Of a stretch of DNA of 44,505 nucleotides, positions 26,915 through 34,278 are shown one piece after another. The stretch's first letter is position 1. Each line of letters starts with the position of its first letter. Both the position numbers and the translations under genes were made by a program. The DNA is from PBB1 sp031380885 (GTDB lineage Bacteria; Pseudomonadota; Gammaproteobacteria; Burkholderiales; Burkholderiaceae_C): the NCBI GenBank assembly GCA_031380885.1, contig JANMXL010000100.1, forward strand, positions 1 through 44,505, in the 5' to 3' direction. A model generated the notes under the pieces. The model was not told the DNA's origin, made no database searches, and was given only the letters and a program-made list of their open reading frames with translations.

Positions 26915-27904
26915 TCAGGCGCGGCGCTGCAGGCCCGCCGCATTGATGGGCGTGGGCGGCGTGCCGCCGGTGAGGGCTGCAATCAGGTTGTCGGCGGCCA
27001 GCTCGGCCATGGCGCGGCGCGTGGCGACGGTGGCGCTGGCAATGTGCGGCGTGAGCACGACGTTGGGCAGCCTCAGCAACTCGGGGTGGACCGCGGGCTC
27101 GCCCTCGAACACGTCCAGTGCCGCCGCGGCGATGCGCCGTTCGCGCAAGGCCGCCGCCAGCGCTGCGTCGTCGACGATGCCGCCGCGCGCCACGTTGGTC
27201 AGCGTGGCGCTGGGCTTCATGCACGCCAGCTCGGCCGCGCCGATGGCATGGTGGCTGGCCGCCGAGTACGGCAGCACCAGCACCAGGTGGTCGGCCTCCT
27301 TCAGCAAGGTACGCTTGTCGACATAGCGCGCGCCAATCGGGCGCTCCTGCTCGGGGCTGAGGCGGCTGCGGTTGTGATAGATCACGTGCATGCCAAAGCC
27401 CAGCGCGCCGCGCCGGGCAATGCCCTGCCCGATGCGCCCCATGCCCAGGATACCGAGCGTGGCGCCGTGGATGTCGGAGCCGGTGAACATGTCGTAGGCC
27501 CACTTCGTCCATTCGCCACGGCGCAGAAAGTGCTCGCTCTCGGCCATGCGCCGCGCCGCGGCCATCATCAGGGCAAAGCCGAAGTCGGCGGTGGTTTCGG
27601 TGAGTACATCGGGGGTGTTGGTGGCCAGCACGCCGGCTGCGGTGCAGGCCGCGATGTCGAAGTTGTTGTAGCCCACCGCCATGTTGGCCACCACGCGCAG
27701 TTGCGGGCAGGCGGCCAGCAGCTCAGCGTCGATGCGTTCGCTGCCGGTGGTGAAGGCGCCGGCCTTGCCCTGCAGCCGCTCGATCAACTGCGGCCGGGTG
27801 AAGATGGTGTCGGTGGGGTTGGCTTCGACTTCGAAGTGTTCAGCCAGCCGCGCCAGCACTTCGGGGAAGACGGCTCTGGCGACGAGGACGCGGGGTCGGC
27901 TCAT
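26915..27904 (-). CDS. ghrB: D-2-hydroxyacid dehydrogenase (glyoxylate/hydroxypyruvate reductase type)
   Basis: A 329-residue NAD(P)-dependent dehydrogenase. The Rossmann motif LGILGMGRIGQGIA is near residues 148-161, the catalytic Arg in NVARGGIVDD, and the catalytic His in LTPHIASAT. NMAVGYNNFD near residue 77 is typical of the glyoxylate reductase/GhrB group. The probable reaction is reduction of glyoxylate or hydroxypyruvate; the exact substrate is uncertain. It starts 4 bases after the NhaD-like gene and is followed 8 bases later by rmuC. Confidence 0.88.
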   Translation of the reverse strand: MSRPRVLVARAVFPEVLARLAEHFEVEANPTDTIFTRPQLIERLQGKAGAFTTGSERIDAELLAACPQLRVVANMAVGYNNFDIAACTAAGVLATNTPDVLTETTADFGFALMMAAARRMAESEHFLRRGEWTKWAYDMFTGSDIHGATLGILGMGRIGQGIARRGALGFGMHVIYHNRSRLSPEQERPIGARYVDKRTLLKEADHLVLVLPYSAASHHAIGAAELACMKPSATLTNVARGGIVDDAALAAALRERRIAAAALDVFEGEPAVHPELLRLPNVVLTPHIASATVATRRAMAELAADNLIAALTGGTPPTPINAAGLQRRA

Positions 27905-27908
27905 GATG

Positions 27909-29246
27909 TCACCGGACCGGCGCGGTGACGGCGGCCGCCCCGATGCCGCGTTTGGGCACCGAGCCGGGATCGAAGCCGATCAGCCAGAGCATGACGAAGA
28001 AGCCCACCACGTAGGCCAGAGCCACGTGCCAGCCGTGGCGCAGCCACTGGCTTACTGAGCGGGCCTGCGGGTACATGCTGGACAGCGCCACGCCGGCCGA
28101 AGACCCGAACCAGATCATCGAGCCGCCGAAGCCCACCGCATAGGCCAGAAAGCCCCAGTCGTAGCCGCCCTGCTTGAGCGCCAGCGCCGTCAGCGGGATG
28201 TTGTCGAAGACCGCCGAGGTGAAGCCCAACGCCAGCGCGCTCTGCCAGGACGCGGCGGGCAACTGCTCCACCGGCATCATCGAGGCACACAAGACCAGCG
28301 AGAGCAGAAACACCGCGCCGCGCGCGGCACCGGGCAGGAGGCCCCAGTCGGGCGCGCGCAACGCTGCCGTGGCCGCAATGGCCAGCGCGACGGCCGCGCC
28401 CAGGAAGGGGAAACTGTCCGAGATCTCGTTGAAGCGGGTGTTGATGGTGACGTTGACGACAATCGCCGCCGCCAGGATGAAGAGCACGATGGCGACGCGC
28501 ACGCCATCGATCCTGACGTGGGCATCGGCGTCCTTCTGGATCGGCTGATAGGCCTGCTGCTGCAGCGAAGCCGGAATGCCGCACACCACCAGCGCCACCG
28601 AAGACGCGATGTAGGCTTCCAGCACCTCCAGCGGGCCGATGCCGGCGATCCACATCATGGTCGTCGTGGTGTCGCCCAGCACGCTGCCAGCGCCGCCGGC
28701 ATTGGAAGCGGCGACGATGCCCGCCAGGTAGCCGATGTGGACGCGACCCTTGAACACCGTGTGCGCCACCGCGCCGCCGATCATCGCCGCGGCGATGTTG
28801 TCGAGGAAGCTGCTCAGCACGAACACCAGCACCAGCAGCACGAAGCAGCCTTTCCAGTCGTCGGGCATGAAACGCGGCAGCATGGCCGGCACTTCGCTCT
28901 TCTCGAACAGGTCGGCCAGCAGCGCAAACCCGAGCAGCAGCAGCAGCAGGTTGCTGAGGATCACCCACTCGTGCCCCAGGTGGCCGACGAGCCCGCCGAT
29001 GCCGACACCGGTGTTGAACGGTGAGAACAGGATCTTGTACAGCGCAATCACGATCGCACCGCCCAGCGCGATGGGCAACGACTGGTTGTGGAACAGTGCC
29101 ACCCCCCCCAGCACACAGGCAAAGAGCACGAACTCCAGTGGCACCGGGCCCAGGCTGGGGCCGGCAAAGGGCGCCCCGGTAGCCGCCGTGGCCAGACCCG
29201 GCAAGACGAAGGCAAAGGCCACCGCGCACAAGGAAATCAGTTTCAT
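27909..29246 (-). CDS. nhaD: NhaD-like sodium:proton antiporter
   Basis: A 445-residue membrane protein with an N-terminal hydrophobic signal-like segment (MKLISLCAVAFAFVLPGL) and about 11-12 further hydrophobic stretches. Ion-transporter-superfamily motifs typical of NhaD are seen: SSFLDNIAAAMIGG, GAGSVLGDTTTTMMW and VFDNIPLTALAL, where the Asp and Thr residues are the probable ion-binding sites. The likely role is Na+/Li+ efflux in exchange for protons. The start at 29246 was chosen because GAGG lies 6 bases upstream; a GTG four codons earlier overlaps that site. Other citrate/arsenite-type transporters share the fold, so the substrate is probable rather than proven. Confidence 0.8.
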   Translation of the reverse strand: MKLISLCAVAFAFVLPGLATAATGAPFAGPSLGPVPLEFVLFACVLGGVALFHNQSLPIALGGAIVIALYKILFSPFNTGVGIGGLVGHLGHEWVILSNLLLLLLGFALLADLFEKSEVPAMLPRFMPDDWKGCFVLLVLVFVLSSFLDNIAAAMIGGAVAHTVFKGRVHIGYLAGIVAASNAGGAGSVLGDTTTTMMWIAGIGPLEVLEAYIASSVALVVCGIPASLQQQAYQPIQKDADAHVRIDGVRVAIVLFILAAAIVVNVTINTRFNEISDSFPFLGAAVALAIAATAALRAPDWGLLPGAARGAVFLLSLVLCASMMPVEQLPAASWQSALALGFTSAVFDNIPLTALALKQGGYDWGFLAYAVGFGGSMIWFGSSAGVALSSMYPQARSVSQWLRHGWHVALAYVVGFFVMLWLIGFDPGSVPKRGIGAAAVTAPVR

Positions 29247-29270
29247 CGTCGTCCTCACTCTCCGAGGCGG

Positions 29271-29276
29271 ATTCTA
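29271..29276 (-). promoter_or_regulatory. -10 element TAGAAT of the nhaD-like operon
   Basis: TAGAAT within CCTAGAATCC predicts a start near 29264 and an 18-base leader containing the GAGG ribosome binding site. The same motif precedes two other minus-strand genes (start codons at 31425 and 33347). The -35 is not recognisable. Confidence 0.45.
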
Positions 29277-29309
29277 GGAATCCCGGACGCGGCGGGACTG
29301 AAAGGGGCA

Positions 29310-30020
29310 CTATTCCAGGTAGCGGACAAAACCGGACACGGGTTCGCGCTCGGTGACGAGCGTGTTTTCGATCGCTGCCGGGTCGGCATAGCCGAGCGAC
29401 ATGCCGCACACCAGGGTCTGGGCATCCGCCAGGCCGAGATGGCGGCCGATGATGCGGTGGAATGGGGTGAAGGCAGCCTGCGGGCAGGTGTCGATGCCGC
29501 GGCTGCGCGCGGCGATCATCACGCTTTGCAGGAACATGCCGTAGTCGAGCCAGCTGCCCTGTTCCATGTGGGTGTCGATGCTGAACATCAGGCCCACGGG
29601 GGCGTCGAAGAAGTCGTAGTTGCGCGCGTGCTGCTCGTGCATGCGCGCCTTGTCGGTCTTGCCGATGCCCAGCAGCGAGTACAAGTCCCAGCCGACCTTG
29701 CGGCGACGGTCCAGGAAGGGGCTGCGCCATTCCTTGGGGTAGTAGGCGTAGGCCTCCTGGTGGCGGGCGCGCTCCTCCGGGTCGTCGAAGGCGGCGCGGA
29801 TGTCGCGCGACAGGGCCTGCTTGGCCGCACCGGTCAGGACATGCACCTGCCAGGGCTGCGTGTTGGTGCCCGAGGGTGCGCGGGCGGCCACGGCCAGGAT
29901 CGCTTCGATGGTCTCGCGCGGTACCGGCGTGGGCAGGAAGGCGCGGATGGAACGGCGCGAGGTGATGGCTGCGTCCACCGCGGCGATGGCGGCCATGGAC
30001 GGCGTTGGCTCAAGAGTCAT
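29310..30020 (-). CDS. Nitroreductase-family FMN oxidoreductase
   Basis: A 236-residue FMN-dependent NAD(P)H oxidoreductase. The N-terminal FMN phosphate-binding motif is SRRSIRAF, followed by APSGTNTQPWQVHVL; the FMN-site and dimer regions follow (DYGMFLQSVMIAARSRGIDTCP and CGMSLGYADP). Members reduce nitroaromatics or quinones, but the true substrate is unknown. The start at 30020 fits the family length; a longer frame to 30908 is out of register with the neighbouring genes and is discounted. It starts 8 bases after the thioesterase gene. Confidence 0.88.
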   Translation of the reverse strand: MTLEPTPSMAAIAAVDAAITSRRSIRAFLPTPVPRETIEAILAVAARAPSGTNTQPWQVHVLTGAAKQALSRDIRAAFDDPEERARHQEAYAYYPKEWRSPFLDRRRKVGWDLYSLLGIGKTDKARMHEQHARNYDFFDAPVGLMFSIDTHMEQGSWLDYGMFLQSVMIAARSRGIDTCPQAAFTPFHRIIGRHLGLADAQTLVCGMSLGYADPAAIENTLVTEREPVSGFVRYLE

Positions 30021-30028
30021 GCGGGCTT

Positions 30029-30475
30029 TCAGGACCAGGTTTGGAGTGCAGCGTGCAGCGCGGGTGGCAGGTCGACCGGGCGGCGCGTGGCGCGGTCGAC
30101 GTAGACGTGGGTGAAGTGCCCGACGGCGGCTGCCAGCTCGGCATCGTCGGCGAACAGGCCCAGCTCGTAGCGCACGCTCGTGCGGCCGAGGCGGTCGACG
30201 CGCAGGCCCGCGTGCACCGTCTGCGGGAAGGTGATGGCGTCGAAGTAGTGACATTCGGTGTGCACCACCAGGCCGATGACGCTGCCGCCCTGGATATCGA
30301 GCACGCCGGCTTCGATGAGCGTGCGGTTGACGGCCGTGTCGAACAGGCTGTAATGCACGACGTTGTTGAGGTGGCCGTAGATGTCGTTGTCCATCCAGCG
30401 CGTGGCCAGGGTCTGAAAGCACGCAAAGTGCGCGCGCGGCAGCGCTGCAGGGCGTGCCACGGTGGGTTTGCTCAT
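30029..30475 (-). CDS. Acyl-CoA thioesterase, hotdog fold (4HBT type)
   Basis: A 148-residue thioesterase of the 4-hydroxybenzoyl-CoA thioesterase/YbgC group. The active-site stretch RWMDNDIYGHLNNVVHYSLFD is near residues 26-46, with the catalytic Asp followed by GHLNN. It hydrolyses an acyl-CoA thioester; the chain specificity is unknown. Its start overlaps the stop of the deacetylase-family gene by 4 bases, and the nitroreductase gene follows, so these three form an operon. Confidence 0.88.
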   Translation of the reverse strand: MSKPTVARPAALPRAHFACFQTLATRWMDNDIYGHLNNVVHYSLFDTAVNRTLIEAGVLDIQGGSVIGLVVHTECHYFDAITFPQTVHAGLRVDRLGRTSVRYELGLFADDAELAAAVGHFTHVYVDRATRRPVDLPPALHAALQTWS

Positions 30476-31425
30476 GCGGTCGATTGTTCCACCGCCGACC
30501 AGGCCTGCCAGGACTGCAGCGCCAGCGCCAGCGTCTGCCGCTGCAGCGCCACCGTGGTGGCCAGGTCGCGCCCGTAGCCGCCGGCCATCGACAGCGCCAC
30601 CGGAATGCGCCGCGCGCGCAGCGCAGCCAGCACGCGGCGGTCGCGCTCGGCCAGGCCGCCAGCGCTGATCTTGAGGCGACCCAGGCGATCGTCCTCGTGG
30701 GGGTCGGCGCCGGCGAGGTAGAACGCCAGCCCAGGCGGCGCCGCGCCGTGACGCGCCCAGGCCCGGTCCAGCGCGTCGTCCAGCGCCGCCAGGTACTCGG
30801 CGTCGGCGCAGCCGTCGGCCAAGTCGACGTCGAGGTCGCTGGCTTCCTTGCGAAACGGGAAGTTCCTGGCGCCGTGCATCGACAACGTGAACACCGTCGG
30901 GTCGTCACGGAAGATCGCTGCTGTGCCGTTGCCCTGGTGAACGTCGAGGTCGATCACGATCACGCGCAGCAACTCGCGATGGTGGCGGTGCCACTCGGCC
31001 TGCATCAGGCGCGCGGCCACGGCCACGTCGTTGAAGACACAGTAGCCCGAGCCCTTGTGGGCATAGGCGTGATGGGTGCCGCCGGCCAGGTTGGCTGCCA
31101 CGCCCTCGCGCTGCAGCAGCGCGGTGCGCGCGGCGCTGATGGTGGCACCCACCGAGCGCCGGGCGCGCTCCACCATGCGCTCGCTCCAGGGCAAGCCGAT
31201 CTCACGCTGCTGCGCCGCCGAGGTGCAGCCGCTGGCCACGGCGTGGATCCAGTCCGGCTCGTGCGCCAGCGCCAGCTCACCGTCGGTGGCCGGCAGGGCC
31301 TCGGTCACGCGCACGCCGGGCAGCGTGGCTTGCGTTGCGTCGCGCAGCAGCCGGTACTTGGTCATCGGAAACGGGTGCCCAGGGGGCAGCGGCAGCTCGA
31401 AGTGGTCGGAATGGAAGGCAAGCAC
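30472..31425 (-). CDS. Histone deacetylase-family (acetoin utilisation/acetylpolyamine) amidohydrolase
   Basis: A 317-residue class II-type zinc amidohydrolase. Conserved blocks are GGTHHAYAHKGSGYCVFND (active-site His pair) and IDLDVHQGNGTAA (zinc ligands Asp and His), then SMAGGYGRD near the C-terminus. Bacterial members deacetylate polyamines, acetoin-pathway proteins or other amides. The start codon is GTG at 31425. It is preceded by TAGAAT only 8 bases upstream and lacks a Shine-Dalgarno sequence, suggesting a leaderless message. It is divergent from the phasin gene, and a PhaR-like box lies over its -35 region. Confidence 0.9.
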   Translation of the reverse strand: MLAFHSDHFELPLPPGHPFPMTKYRLLRDATQATLPGVRVTEALPATDGELALAHEPDWIHAVASGCTSAAQQREIGLPWSERMVERARRSVGATISAARTALLQREGVAANLAGGTHHAYAHKGSGYCVFNDVAVAARLMQAEWHRHHRELLRVIVIDLDVHQGNGTAAIFRDDPTVFTLSMHGARNFPFRKEASDLDVDLADGCADAEYLAALDDALDRAWARHGAAPPGLAFYLAGADPHEDDRLGRLKISAGGLAERDRRVLAALRARRIPVALSMAGGYGRDLATTVALQRQTLALALQSWQAWSAVEQSTA

Positions 31426-31458
31426 GATGGTGGATTCTAGGAAGACCCCCCTAGATTG

Positions 31459-31553
31459 TTGCGGCGCAGCAAAAAATGCTTGCCATCGGGCGGGAGAACC
31501 CTATACTTCGTTCCATGTTGCAGCGCAGCAAAAGAGCAGTGGCAGCGCAGCAA
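31459..31553 (+). promoter_or_regulatory. Three PhaR-like operator boxes around the phasin promoter
   Basis: Near-identical 14-mers are present at 31459-31472 (TTGCGGCGCAGCAA), 31518-31531 (TTGCAGCGCAGCAA) and 31540-31553 (TGGCAGCGCAGCAA). One lies upstream of the -35 and two lie between the start site and the start codon. They match the TTGC/GCAA-type boxes bound by PhaR, which represses phasin genes until PHB granules titrate it. Confidence 0.75.
31480..31507 (+). promoter_or_regulatory. Sigma-70 promoter of the phasin gene
   Basis: TTGCCA (31480-31485), a 16-base spacer and TATACT (31502-31507). Predicted start is near 31514, giving a 76-base leader that contains two PhaR-like boxes. Confidence 0.7.
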
Positions 31554-31589
31554 GACTCCCGTTTTCATTCAACCCCAGGAGATTTGTCC

Positions 31590-32150
31590 ATGACCACCCC
31601 CTTCACCGCCGACCAATTCGTGGCCGCCCAAAAAGCCAGCATCGAAACTCTGTTCGGTCTGACCACCAAGGCCTTCGAAGGCGTCGAGAAGCTCGTCGAA
31701 CTGAACCTGCAAGTGGCCAAGACCACGCTGTCGGAAGCCGCCGAGTCCACGACCGCCGCGCTGTCCGTGAAAGACGCGCAAGAGTTTCTGGCACTCCAAG
31801 CCGGCCTGCTGCAACCCGCCGCCGAGAAGGCCGCCGCCTACAGTCGTCATCTCTACGAGATCATGACCAGCGCGACTGCCGAACTCACCAAGACCGCGGA
31901 AGCCAACCTGGCCGAAGGCCAGAAGAAGGTGCTGGCCCTGGTGGACAACGCCGTCAAGAACGCCCCTGCCGGCACGGAAAGCGCTGTTGCTCTGGTGAAG
32001 TCGGCCGTTGCGGCTGCCAACAACGCCTACGAAAGCGCGCACAAGGCCGCCAAGCAAGCGACTGAAGTGGCCGAAGCCAACTTCACCGCCATGACCGCCA
32101 GCGCCGTCAACGCCACCAAGGGCGCCTCGAAGGCCAAGCGCGCGGCCTGA
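31590..32150 (+). CDS. phaP: Phasin (PHB granule-associated protein)
   Basis: A 186-residue phasin that coats polyhydroxyalkanoate granules. The phasin_2 pattern is clear: QFVAAQKASIETLFGLTTKA near the N-terminus, then long amphipathic helices with many Ala and Lys and FLALQAGLLQPAAEKAA. The tail is basic (KGASKAKRAA). The start at 31590 is preceded by CCAGGAGA, and an upstream in-frame ATG at 31476 lies before the promoter's -10. The gene has its own promoter, PhaR-like boxes and a strong terminator, so it is probably monocistronic. It implies that the organism stores PHB. Confidence 0.93.
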   Translation: MTTPFTADQFVAAQKASIETLFGLTTKAFEGVEKLVELNLQVAKTTLSEAAESTTAALSVKDAQEFLALQAGLLQPAAEKAAAYSRHLYEIMTSATAELTKTAEANLAEGQKKVLALVDNAVKNAPAGTESAVALVKSAVAAANNAYESAHKAAKQATEVAEANFTAMTASAVNATKGASKAKRAA

Positions 32151-32229
32151 AGCCGCCCCCAAGCCCTGCCGAACCGGCCTGTCTGGCGGATCGGCGGGCT
32201 TGCCGCACGGCTCGTCCGTGCACCCCTCC

Positions 32230-32260
32230 TCAGGCCGGCATGTCCGGCCTGAACTTTTTT
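32230..32260 (+). terminator. Intrinsic terminator of phaP
   Basis: TCAGGCCGG pairs perfectly with CCGGCCTGA around CATGT, followed by AC and six T residues. Confidence 0.9.
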
Positions 32261-32349
32261 GTGCGGACTGCATCCATCCCCGAGCACGGTTGAGCAACAG
32301 CCGGGGCGTCATGGAAGTCAGTCTCCTCAGCACCCTGTCCAGGTGCATT

Positions 32350-32383
32350 GCGGTCCAGTCAGCCGGCTGGGCCGCATTTTTTT
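32350..32383 (+). terminator. Second plus-strand terminator, possible sRNA 3' end
   Basis: GCGGTCCAG pairs with CTGGGCCGC (one G-T pair) around an 8-base loop, then A and seven T residues. It lies about 90 bases past the phaP terminator with no coding sequence between. It is either a back-up terminator or the 3' end of a small RNA of about 100 bases starting near 32265-32290. No clear promoter was identified. Confidence 0.6.
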
Positions 32384-32399
32384 CGCCGCGCCCCAGGCG

Positions 32400-33347
32400 T
32401 CAGCGCGCCAGGGCCGCTAGTTTGGCCTTGATCTCGGGCAGCAGCGAGGCGGCCATCTCGCGTCCAGCACGGATGGCTCGCACGCGCGAAGTGAAATCGG
32501 CGCTGCTCACGCCCACCAGGGCCGGGCGCAACACGACGTCGGCGTCGCGCAACTCCAACTGGTTGATGCTCTTGCCCATGATGGCAAAGGTCTGCAGCAG
32601 CAGCTTGAGGGTGTCACTGGTGACGTTGCCGTCGGGCGGCGACGAGATGTCCACCGCAATCACCATCTCGGCGCCCATCTGGCGCGCGTAGCGCACCGGC
32701 ACTGGCGACACCAGGCCGCCGTCGACGTATTCGCGGTTGCCGATCTTCACCGGCTGAAAGACCGCCGGCACCGAGCTCGAGGCGCGCACGGCCTGGCCGG
32801 TGTCGCCGCGCTCGAAGAGGACGCCGGCCCCGGTATCGAGGTCGGTGGCGACGATGCCCAGCCGCATCTTCAGCTGCTCGATCGGCAAACCGGCGGTCTG
32901 CTCGCGCACGTAGCGGGCCAGCGCGTCGCCACGGATCAGGCCGCGGCTGGGATAGGCCCAGTCGGTGATGGCTCCCTCGTCCATGGTCAAGGCCAGCGAG
33001 GCCAGCTCTGCACCATTCCTGCCGTGCGCATAGAGGGCCGCCACCAAGCTGCCAGCCGAGGTACCGACCACCAGATCGGGCCGGATGCCAGCCTCCTCCA
33101 GCACCTGGATCACTCCGATATGGGCAAAGCCGCGTGCTGCGCCGCCCCCCAGCGCCAGGCCCAGTTTGGGGGGCCGTGTGGGCGGCTTGGCTACCGCACG
33201 CTCAGGTGTCGTTGGCGGCTGTGGCACATGCGCTACACCCGCCGATGGCATCGATGGTGCTGTCTGGCAAGCGCCGAGGGCCAGCGCTGCGAGGGAAAGA
33301 AACCGCCGGCGCTGCTGGCCGGGCTCGGCCAAGGTTGAATTAGGCAT
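32400..33347 (-). CDS. Patatin-like phospholipase, probable lipoprotein (RssA-like)
   Basis: A 315-residue serine lipase-like protein. N-terminus: MPNSTLAEPGQQRRRFLSLA then ALALGAC, a lipoprotein signal with lipobox LGAC preceded by an RRR motif. The Pro-rich linker is followed by the patatin domain: oxyanion motif GGGAARG, nucleophile elbow GTSAG, and the DGG motif of the catalytic dyad Asp (YVDGGLVSP). It probably hydrolyses phospholipid acyl esters in the envelope. The start at 33347 was chosen because it gives the lipoprotein signal and lies 7 bases after TAGAAT, implying a leaderless message. A start at 33386 would add 13 residues. Confidence 0.85.
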   Translation of the reverse strand: MPNSTLAEPGQQRRRFLSLAALALGACQTAPSMPSAGVAHVPQPPTTPERAVAKPPTRPPKLGLALGGGAARGFAHIGVIQVLEEAGIRPDLVVGTSAGSLVAALYAHGRNGAELASLALTMDEGAITDWAYPSRGLIRGDALARYVREQTAGLPIEQLKMRLGIVATDLDTGAGVLFERGDTGQAVRASSSVPAVFQPVKIGNREYVDGGLVSPVPVRYARQMGAEMVIAVDISSPPDGNVTSDTLKLLLQTFAIMGKSINQLELRDADVVLRPALVGVSSADFTSRVRAIRAGREMAASLLPEIKAKLAALAR

Positions 33348-33505
33348 CGAAGCGATTCTAGGAACAGCGACAGCGGTTGCCTTCATATATTGAAATAGGC
33401 ATAACCAATCAACAAATAAGTAGTTCCTAGAAATATAAAGCCTTTCTAGAGTTCGCTGCTTCGGCAGGGCAGCCGCCCAGCCTGCAGGTCTGTTCACCTT
33501 CATCC
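33348..33505. promoter_or_regulatory. Divergent AT-rich promoter region between the patatin and sulfur clusters
   Basis: Holds TAGAAT (33355-33360, minus strand) ending 7 bases before the patatin ATG. A 10-bp inverted repeat, TTCTAGGAAC (33356-33365) and GTTCCTAGAA (33423-33432), brackets the AT-rich core. A plus-strand TATAAA lies at 33434-33439. The sulfur genes are probably activated from here; a CysB-type activator is plausible but its site cannot be fixed by eye. Confidence 0.5.
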
Positions 33506-34273
33506 ATGGATCCCATCGCAGTTCTCAGCGGTTTCGGTGTCGGCGCCATCGTCGGCATGACCGGCGTCGGCGGCGGCTCGCTGATGACGCCGCTGCTGAT
33601 GGGCGCGTTCGGACTGAGCCCGGCAGTGGCCATCGGCACCGACCTGTGGTTTGCCGGCCTGACCAAGGCCGGCGGCAGTTGGGTTCACCACCGCCTGGGT
33701 CATGTCGACTTCCGCGTGACCCGGCGGCTGCTGGCCGGCAGCCTGCCCGCGGCCGTGCTGACCATCGCGCTCATGCACATCACGGGCATCACCAAGGCCT
33801 GGTCGGGGGCCTTGACGATGGCGCTGGGCCTGGCGCTGCTGCTGACCGCCGTCTCGGTGGCCTACCGGCGCCTGTGGAACGCCCTGGGACTGCGTCTGGA
33901 GCGCTGGTTGCCCGACTCGCGCCGCGACCGGCTCACCGTGGTCGCCGGCGCGTTGCTGGGCGTGCTCGTGTCCCTGAGCTCGATTGGCGCCGGCGCGATC
34001 GGGGCCACGCTCTTGCTGTTGCTGTATCCGCGCCTGCCGGCGCAGCGCATCATCGGCATCGACATTGCCCACGCCGTGCCGCTGACCCTGGTGGCCGGCA
34101 TCGGCCACGCCACGCTGGGCCATGTCGAATGGGCGCTGCTCGGCGCCTTGCTGCTGGGCTCGTTGCCCGGTATCTGGTTGGGCGCGCGCCTGACCCAAAC
34201 CATGCCCGAGCGGCTGGTGCGCGGGGTGCTCTGCCTCTCGCTCCTCGGCGCCGGGGTCAAGGTTCTGTCCTGA
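33506..34273 (+). CDS. TauE/SafE-family sulfite/organosulfonate exporter
   Basis: A 255-residue membrane protein with about eight hydrophobic segments. The repeated glycine-rich family motif appears in both halves: GFGVGAIVGMTGVGGGSLMTP at the N-terminus and LSSIGAGAIGATLLLLLYPR in the middle. Family members export sulfite, sulfoacetate or related anions. It is the first gene before cysI (5 bases apart), so it probably protects against sulfite build-up or moves a sulfur oxyanion in the assimilation pathway. Direction of transport is inferred from the family. Confidence 0.85.
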   Translation: MDPIAVLSGFGVGAIVGMTGVGGGSLMTPLLMGAFGLSPAVAIGTDLWFAGLTKAGGSWVHHRLGHVDFRVTRRLLAGSLPAAVLTIALMHITGITKAWSGALTMALGLALLLTAVSVAYRRLWNALGLRLERWLPDSRRDRLTVVAGALLGVLVSLSSIGAGAIGATLLLLLYPRLPAQRIIGIDIAHAVPLTLVAGIGHATLGHVEWALLGALLLGSLPGIWLGARLTQTMPERLVRGVLCLSLLGAGVKVLS

Positions 34274-34278
34274 ACGCC

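Noticed and set aside
30021..30908. N-terminal extension of the nitroreductase frame
   Set aside because: The extension lies in another frame of the thioesterase and deacetylase-family genes; the family length fits the start at 30020.
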